DNA from: Jaltomata sinuosa
Lineage: Eukaryota; Streptophyta; Magnoliopsida; Solanales; Solanaceae
DNA length: 64,000 nt
NCBI GenBank assembly: GCA_003996215.1
Contig: QJPP01000027.1
Location: 372,001-436,000, forward strand
Direction: 5' to 3'
Shown: piece after piece, positions 58,090 to 64,000 of the stretch
Numbering within the stretch: the stretch's first letter is position 1
Layout of the letters: each line of letters begins with the position of its first letter
The notes under the pieces: model-generated
What the model saw: the letters and a program-made list of their open reading frames with translations, nothing else
Told to the model about the DNA's origin: nothing
Databases searched by the model: none
Position numbers and translations under genes: made by a program

Positions 58090-59530
58090 AAAAGTCAAGA
58101 AAAAGGAGGTACCTGAAGGCTCAACCAGCTGCGGATACTGGGCCCGTATATCTCTCTCGGTCTCTCAAGTAGCCTCCTCAACCGGACGGTGCCCCCACTG
58201 AACCTTTACAAAAGGAATCTCCCTAGACCTCAACCTCTTGATATCTCTGGCCATAATAGCAACCGTCTCCTCAACAAAAGCCAACCTCTCATCCAACTGA
58301 ACCGTGTCCACCTGCAACATATGAGACTCATCTGGAATGTACCATCTCAATATCAAAACATGAAATACCGAATGCATAGCTGAAAATATCAGAGGCAAAG
58401 CTAACTGATAGGCAACACTGCCAACCCTCTAGAGAATCTCAAACGGCCAAATGCACCTGGGGCTAAGCTTGCCCCGCCGACCAAATCTCATCACGCCCTT
58501 CATGGGCGACACACAGAGGAATACCAAATCACCAACACTGAACTTCAAGGCATGAAGTCTATGATCAGCGTAGCTCTTCTGCCTACTCTGGACTACTTGA
58601 AGTCTATCCTGGATTACTCTGACTCGATCTTAGGAATCCCAAAGTAAATCTGTACTCTGTGGCCTAGACTCCAATCCATCGAACCAACCAACTGGCGATC
58701 TACAATGCCTACAATACAACATCTCAAAAGGTGCAATGCCAATGCTAGAATGGAAGCTATTATTATATGCAAACTCAGCCAAAGGCATAAACTGATCCCA
58801 AGAACCTCCAAAGTTAAGAACACAAGCTCAAAGCATGTCCTCCAGGACCTGAATAGTCCTCTCGGACTGGCCATCTATCGGAGGGTGGAAAGCAGTACTA
58901 AGCTGAACCTCTGTACCCAAATCTCGCTAAATAGCTCTCTAAAACTGAGATGTAAACTGAGTGCCACAATCTGAAATGATAAAAGTTGGGACCTCGTGTA
59001 ACTAAATAATCTCACGAATGTAGATCTGAGCTAACCTCTCTGCACTATAGGTAGTCTAAACCGGCAAAAAGTGCACTGACTTAGTCAGCCGGTCAATAAT
59101 TACCCAAATAGAATTGAAACCCCTGGAAGTGCATGGCAAACTAACTACGAAATCAATAGTAATCCCTTTCATTTTCCACTTAGGAATGGAAAGTCGCTGC
59201 ATCAAACCACCAGGTCTTATGTGCTTGAACTTTACCTGCTGACAGTTCAAGCACCGAGATACAAACTCCACTATGTCCCGCTTCATACCACTCCACTATT
59301 AAAGCTGTCTCAAGTCTCTGTACAACTTGGCTGCACCAGGATAGATAGAATATCTAGAACAATGAGCCTCTCAAAGAATCAACTAAATCAAATCCCTGAC
59401 TCTCGGAATACAAAGTCGACTATCAAACCTCAGAACCCTATCTAAATATAAAGTAGCCCGGCTAGCTTCACCCTGAACAAGCTGATCTCGAAGGTCACAC
59501 AATCTCTGATTCTCAAACTAACGGCTCTGA
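58090..59530 (-). pseudogene. Element D integrase with C-terminal chromodomain
   Basis: Minus-strand fragments in order: CLNCQQVKFKH (end of the HHCC zinc domain, about 59250), ITIDFVVSLP (first catalytic Asp), FIISDCGTQFTSQF (second Asp, about 58970), HPPIDGQSERTIQVLEDML (Glu), FAYNNSFHSSIGIAPFEMLY (58770), then GDLVFLCVSPMKGVMRFGRR and a chromodomain-like end with HVLILRWYIPDESHML, DERLAFVEETVAIMARDIK and VKVQWGHRPVEEAT (58398-58165). Several stops and at least one frameshift separate the pieces. All three catalytic residues are still readable. The chromodomain is thought to steer chromoviruses to heterochromatin. Confidence 0.85.
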
Positions 59531-59639
59531 ATCTGATCAACTAGAGTAGACCAAACCTCAACACTAACAAGAACTCTATTGGGATCCGATAAGTCAAGCC
59601 TAACCAAGCGGTTAGCCAAGGACTGGATGTCCAAGGCCA

Positions 59640-60880
59640 ACGGTCACTCAAAAATTAAAAGCAAAGCTAGGCTACCCATACTCACCATCTTCCAACTCAA
59701 GGTATCCACTACCACGTTTGCCTTGCCCGGATGATAAAGAATGGTGAAATTATAGTCCTTCAGTAGCTCAATCCATCTCCTCTGCCTCAAGTTCAGCTCT
59801 CGCTGACTCGTAATGTAGTGAAGACTATGATGATCGGTGAATATCTCACAATGAACTCCGTACAAGTAGTGCCTCCAGATCTTGAACATGAAAACTACCG
59901 CTTCCAACTCCAAGTCATGAGTAGGGTAGTTGCGCTTGTGAACCTTCAGCTGCCTCAACACATATGCTATCACACGACCCTGCTGCATCAACATATAACC
60001 AAGACCAACCTCGGAGGCATCACAATACACGAAAAAACTCTGACCTTCAACTAACAAAGTCAACACAGGAGCTGAAGTCAATAAGGCCTTAAGCCTCTGG
60101 AAGCTATCCTCACACTAATCTGACTAATGAAATGGGACATCCTTCCTAGTAAGCATAGTCATAGAAGGTGCTTCTATGAAAGAAAACCCCTCGATGAACC
60201 TCCGATATACCCTGCTAACCCAATAAAGCTGCGAACCTCAGTAGGAGTAGTAGGTATAGGCCAATCACGAACGGCTGAAATCTTACCCGGGTCCACTCTA
60301 ATCCCATACTTAGACACCATGTGTCCTAGGAATGAAACTGACTCAAGCCAAAACTCGCACTTTGAAAACTTGGCATAAAGATGATTATCTCTCAAAGTCT
60401 GGAGTATAATCCTCAAGTGCTACTTACGATCATCCCTACTCTATGAGTATATCAAGATGTCATCTATGAAAACTATCACAAACGGGTTCAAATACGAGCT
60501 GAGCACGCTGTGCATCAGATCCATGAAAGTAGCGAGGGTATTAGTCAAACCAAAATACATCACCAGGAACTCATAGTGGCCATAACGTGTCTTGAATACT
60601 GTCTTAGGGATGTCTTCCACCCTAATCCTTAACTGGTGGTAGCCTGACCTCAAATCTATCTTCAAAAACATTGCTGAACCATGAAGTTGATCAAACAAAT
60701 CATCTATATGCAGCATCGGATACCCATTCCTCACAGTAACCCTATTCAGCTGTCGATAATCAATACACATCCACATCGACCCATACTTCTTCTTAACAAA
60801 CAAAATAGGAGCACATCAAAGAGACAGACTCGACCTAATAAAACCCTTAGCTAACAAGTCCTGGAGCTACTCCTTAAGCT
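59640..60880 (-). pseudogene. Element D reverse transcriptase and RNase H
   Basis: RT on the minus strand: MFVKKKYGSMWMCIDYRQLN, LDDLF-like IDDLFDQLHGSAMF, KIDLRSGYHQLRIR, FKTRYGHYEFLVMYFGLT and the active site FIDDILIYS (about 60470-60441). It continues after a stop in CEFWLESVSFLGHMVSKYGI (60416-60174). RNase H (60081-59644): FFVYCDASEVGLGYMLMQ, VIAYVLRQLKVHKRNYPTHD and FTDHHSLHYI, with the acidic active-site residues visible. Stops and one frameshift near 60180 disable it. In functional family members this enzyme makes the cDNA copy. Confidence 0.87.
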
Positions 60881-61562
60881 CCCTCAATTGAGCTGGAGCC
60901 ATACGGTAAAGAGAAATGGAAATAGGCCTGGTGCCCATCTCTAATTCAATAGCAAAATTAATATCTCTCTCAGGCGGAAGGCCTGACAGGTTTGTAGGGA
61001 ACACATCTAGGAAGTCTCTAACCACAGGAATGGACTCAGGGGAAGAAGTGTCAGCACTAGCATCTTGGACATATGCTAGATAAGCTAAACACCCCCGAGA
61101 GATCAACTTCATAGCTCGAAGACAAGAGATTATCCCAGATGGTGCGCGACTGATAGAACCCTACCACACAACTGGGGATACGCCGGGCATGGCTATGGTA
61201 ATGGTTTTGGCATAGCAATCCAAAACTGCACGGTGAGGGGATAACCAGTCTATGACCAGAATCACATCAAAAGATACCATATCAAGTATCAGCATATCAA
61301 CCCAAGTCTCCAAATCACCCACAGAAATCATGCAATCCCTTACAATCTGATCCACTACTAAAAAATCTCCTACTGGGATCAAAACAGATACAAACACAGA
61401 TAATGTCTCACTAGCCAATCCCAAACAAGGCATAAAGTAGGAAGATACATATGAACAAGTGGATCCAGGATCAAATAATACAAAAGCTAGACGATGGCAA
61501 ACAAAAATCGTACCTGTGATCACAACATCTGAGGCCTTTGCCTCTGGTCTCTCAGGGACCAC
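60881..61562 (-). pseudogene. Element D protease and linker to RT
   Basis: The retropepsin region (61562-61161) shows FVCHRLAFVLFDPGSTCSYV. The catalytic D-S/T-G appears as DPGS, the usual form in this clade. It is followed by VSFDVILVIDWLSPHRAVLD. After a stop it continues at 61112-60867 with VVRDFLDVFPTNLSGLPPER and INFAIELEMGTRPISISLYR, the sequence that precedes RT in Tekay-like pol. Confidence 0.83.
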
Positions 61563-62420
61563 ATAGAACTAATGATGATCACCACCTGACCGGCCGTTAT
61601 CCGTACTACCTGTCCTGCCTTGTGGGCTACCACCTCTACCCTGACTACCACCCCCTCGAGACGATGGCTGAACTGAGCGAATAGGCTAAGCCGGCTGAGC
61701 GGCAAGTTGAACTGTACATCGCTGGGGGCAATCTCTACCATAGTGATCGACAACACCACAATCATAACAAGGCTCTGATGGCCTGGACTGGTGAGATGAA
61801 CTAGCAAAACCTGTATGGACACCACAACCTGATTCCCAAGAAGCTATATCTCTTAACGACTGACCACTATAGCCCTGCTAGCTACCCTGACCCTGCTCAA
61901 TCTAAGACCCACCAAAAGACTGAAGTGAAGCCTGAACCGGTCAGCTAGACTGACCCTGGTGCTGTTGTGGCTGATAACCTTGGATGCACTGTCCTGAACC
62001 TCTACCCCCATGACGAGAACCACTGTAGCTACCCTGATATCGAGGCCTCTTATCTCTGGCCCCAAAATCATGGTGATGCAAATCCTCTACTGTACGAGCA
62101 TAGTCTACAATAGCTTGAAATGATCCACCACTAGCAACCAATATCTCAGCTGGCTCTCTAAACTCTGACCGCAACTCCCAAACAAACCTATGGACTCTGT
62201 CAGGCTCGGTAGGCATAATCATGACCCCAAATGGAGAAAGCTGATAGAAATGAGTCTCATACTCCGATATGGTCATAGAACCCTACATAAGTCTAGTGAA
62301 CTTCTCCCTATGACTCTCTCTATCACTCTGTGGCAGGAACTTAGCCATGAAGTCCTCATAAAACTCAGACCAAGTCAACGGAGGTGACAAAGATGGCCTG
62401 ACACCAATGACGTCTTACGA
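61563..62420 (-). pseudogene. Element D gag, N-terminally truncated
   Basis: Minus-strand gag: WSEFYEDFMAKFLPQSDRES (about 62380), a TAG, MTISEYETHFYQLSPFGVMI and RVHRFVWELRSEFREPAEI (62276-62130), then a Gly/Gln-rich linker and the zinc knuckle CYDCGVVDHYGRDC (61769-61728; C-x2-C-x4-H-x4-C). Frames change between these parts. The N-terminal third expected between the primer site and 62420 is missing, so an internal deletion occurred. The TAG lies where Gln is expected. Confidence 0.82.
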
Positions 62421-62612
62421 ACCATCTGCGGAAGAATGAACTAGAACAAGTGAGATTTTAAGAAACTTCCAAGGATACTATGCACGATACGGAAGCAATA
62501 AGAGAGTCATATTTCCTAAGATGCCACTTTAGCCTCTCGAAGATTAAGTACAAATGTCCCCTGATCCGTAGGACTCTACTAGGCATTGGCTCCTAAACTG
62601 ATGACACCGGTG
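62421..62612 (-). other. Leader of element D
   Basis: About 190 bp between primer site and gag remnant. It contains on the minus strand TTAGGAAATATGACTCTCTT (plus 62500-62519), similar to the leader of the LARD and of element C. Confidence 0.6.
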
Positions 62613-62632
62613 AACCTAGGATCTGATACTAA
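62613..62632 (-). promoter_or_regulatory. Primer-binding site of element D
   Basis: Minus-strand TTAGTATCAGATCCTAGGTT immediately after the LTR end GTCGTGATA. It carries two changes from the canonical TTGGTATCAGAGCC and shares them with the LARD primer site. Confidence 0.82.
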
Positions 62633-62634
62633 GC

Positions 62635-64000
62635 TATCACGACCCTATTTCATAGTCATAATGGCATCTAAAACCCCCCGATAGGCAAACCAATCCCTGT
62701 AGCCCTAAATGGTTAGCAATGGGCTACTAGCTAACAAGTAAGCGGAAGAACAAGTAATATAAGCAAAAGCAAGGGTTATACGAGAAGAAAAGCAACAACA
62801 GGAGTATACAAGAAGCTAAAGCCAACCCAAGAACTTGTATCATAGTATATAAGAGCTGGAACTACATATAAGGAGTACAAAGGGATCCAAAATAATATAT
62901 ACATAATGTCTTCGAGTAGTAAGAGAGTACAAAATACAAAATATAAACTAAAGGCAAGATCCAGTCGCCAAAAGCTCACCCTCGGTCTAGATTGTCCAAA
63001 AGTCTCCTCGCACGAGTGTCCACGGGCTAGCGATAATGGCTCACAATAGGATCTGCACCAGAAGATGCAGAGTGTAGTATGAGCACAAAATGCAAAGCAA
63101 ATAGTACCCAGTAGGTATCATAGGCCGACATGGCACATATAAGATAAAAGAGCAGTAAAAAGCAAAGTAGAAGCAATTAGTCACAGAAAGCAACGAAGAA
63201 GTACACGGAAGCTAGCACAGAAGGAAGACAACAGAAAAGAACATACATGGCTAGATACTAGAATATATATCACAGGCACAGGTGAAAGTAAAAAATGACG
63301 CACCTGAGATCCTCGCAATAACAATACATATATAAGAAGTTTTCAGAAAAATGGGTGGTTTACCGGTAACCTCAAGTAAAAAGGGAAGGAGGAAACAGAA
63401 TGACAATAGCATGCTCGAATACAAGAATAAGAACCCAGTCAAGATACAAGTACTACTCACAGTATACAAATCATAGTAAGAAATCAACATAAGGAATAAT
63501 AATAACTTGACTAAGCAATAATAAGCCTACCTACAGTCCCAACGGGCGCCCATAAACCCGAGGAACACAAACAAGTAAAGACAAATCCTCTGACATCATA
63601 TACTACCAGAGCGTACACTCAGCAAACAACAAACAAGGGTGGAACCTCACAAAAATTAATGGTATGATGCATGATGATATTTGGGTGGAACAGTAACTCT
63701 TTATGCACCCCCTCCGGCACCTAAAGGGCCTAACATGTAGGTTTCATAGAAGGACAATGCCCGTATACCTTAACTCTAACATTTACCCCTCCTTCAGCAC
63801 ACGCAACCCAAAGCCCCTGGTCTGGATTGGTAAGGTCCATGGAGGTCCTCGAACACATACTAAATTTCAATCTCGAAAGCATCATCCAAAGTGGGTCTGT
63901 ATCTAGTAGTCCAAATATCTAATATGCATGCCCAAACTTTGTCCAGGTCTAAAATAATATAATAAGTCTCAAAAGCCCACCAATGGTGCCCGAGCATGGC
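62635..64000 (-). mobile_element. 5' LTR of element D (partial, runs off the window)
   Basis: Aligns with 54441 onward. The first ~110 bp are about 80% similar, whereas 63150-63700 is about 98% similar to 54940-55490. The terminal base pair is TA rather than TG (TATCACGACC). Confidence 0.88.

Larger units (their letters stand above)
54441..64000 (-). mobile_element. Tekay-type chromovirus D (5' LTR cut by window end)
   Basis: Minus-strand Ty3-gypsy element: 3' LTR 54441-58058, interior 58059-62634, 5' LTR from 62635 to beyond the window. The interior encodes gag, protease, RT, RNase H, integrase and a chromodomain-like C-terminus, all interrupted. Met-type primer site, large LTRs and the chromodomain fit the Tekay/Del clade. 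Confidence 0.88.

Overview
The window is repeat-packed nuclear DNA of a flowering plant. No single-copy host gene could be recognised in 64 kb. The combination of Athila/Tat and Tekay-type Ty3-gypsy elements, a plant L1 LINE carrying RNase H, a TS-like SINE and a Mutator-like (MULE) transposon fits a Solanaceae genome. That family assignment is inference from remembered repeat families, not from a search.

Layout. 1-2689: AT-rich DNA with a 1.7 kb foldback element and a (TA)n tract. 2690-7201: remnant 'A' of an Athila-like retrotransposon on the minus strand. 7202-31133: a second, nearly full-length relative 'B' on the minus strand (LTR, gag, protease, RT, RNase H, integrase, a post-pol ORF, LTR). 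Its integrase is split by a 10.6 kb plus-strand non-autonomous LTR element (13929-24512, exact 5-bp target duplication GTTGC). The 5' LTR of that element was in turn hit by a 5'-truncated LINE (16045-18210). 31158-38240: a non-coding Tekay-like element 'C' with one truncated LTR. 38403-39360: a SINE and a MITE-like element. 39837-45842: a structurally complete 6.0 kb MULE with ~138 bp terminal inverted repeats and a perfect 9-bp target duplication. 45852-50618: AT-rich DNA with a SINE candidate, an 0.88 kb foldback, a MITE-like element and tandem repeats. 50619-51620: 5' end of a Tat-like element (LTR, primer-binding site, leader). 51621-54136: LTR 'E' of another Tekay-like element. 54137-54440: a TRIM-like fragment. 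54441-64000: Tekay-type chromovirus 'D' on the minus strand with decayed gag-pol; its 5' LTR runs off the window.

How the genes work together. The one near-functional unit is the MULE. Its transposase gene (four exons, all phase-0 introns, one in-frame stop) faces a second two-exon gene on the opposite strand. The second gene encodes a small protein with a GRF-type zinc finger, a coiled coil and a C-terminal membrane segment. The two genes converge inside the same TIRs, a layout that recalls MuDR's mudrA/mudrB. The retrotransposon genes are all broken, many by stops at places where the family has CGA, CAA or CAG codons, which suggests decay by cytosine deamination. The non-coding elements (LARD, C) share LTR termini, primer-binding site and a leader motif with coding element D, so they probably used Tekay-type proteins in trans.
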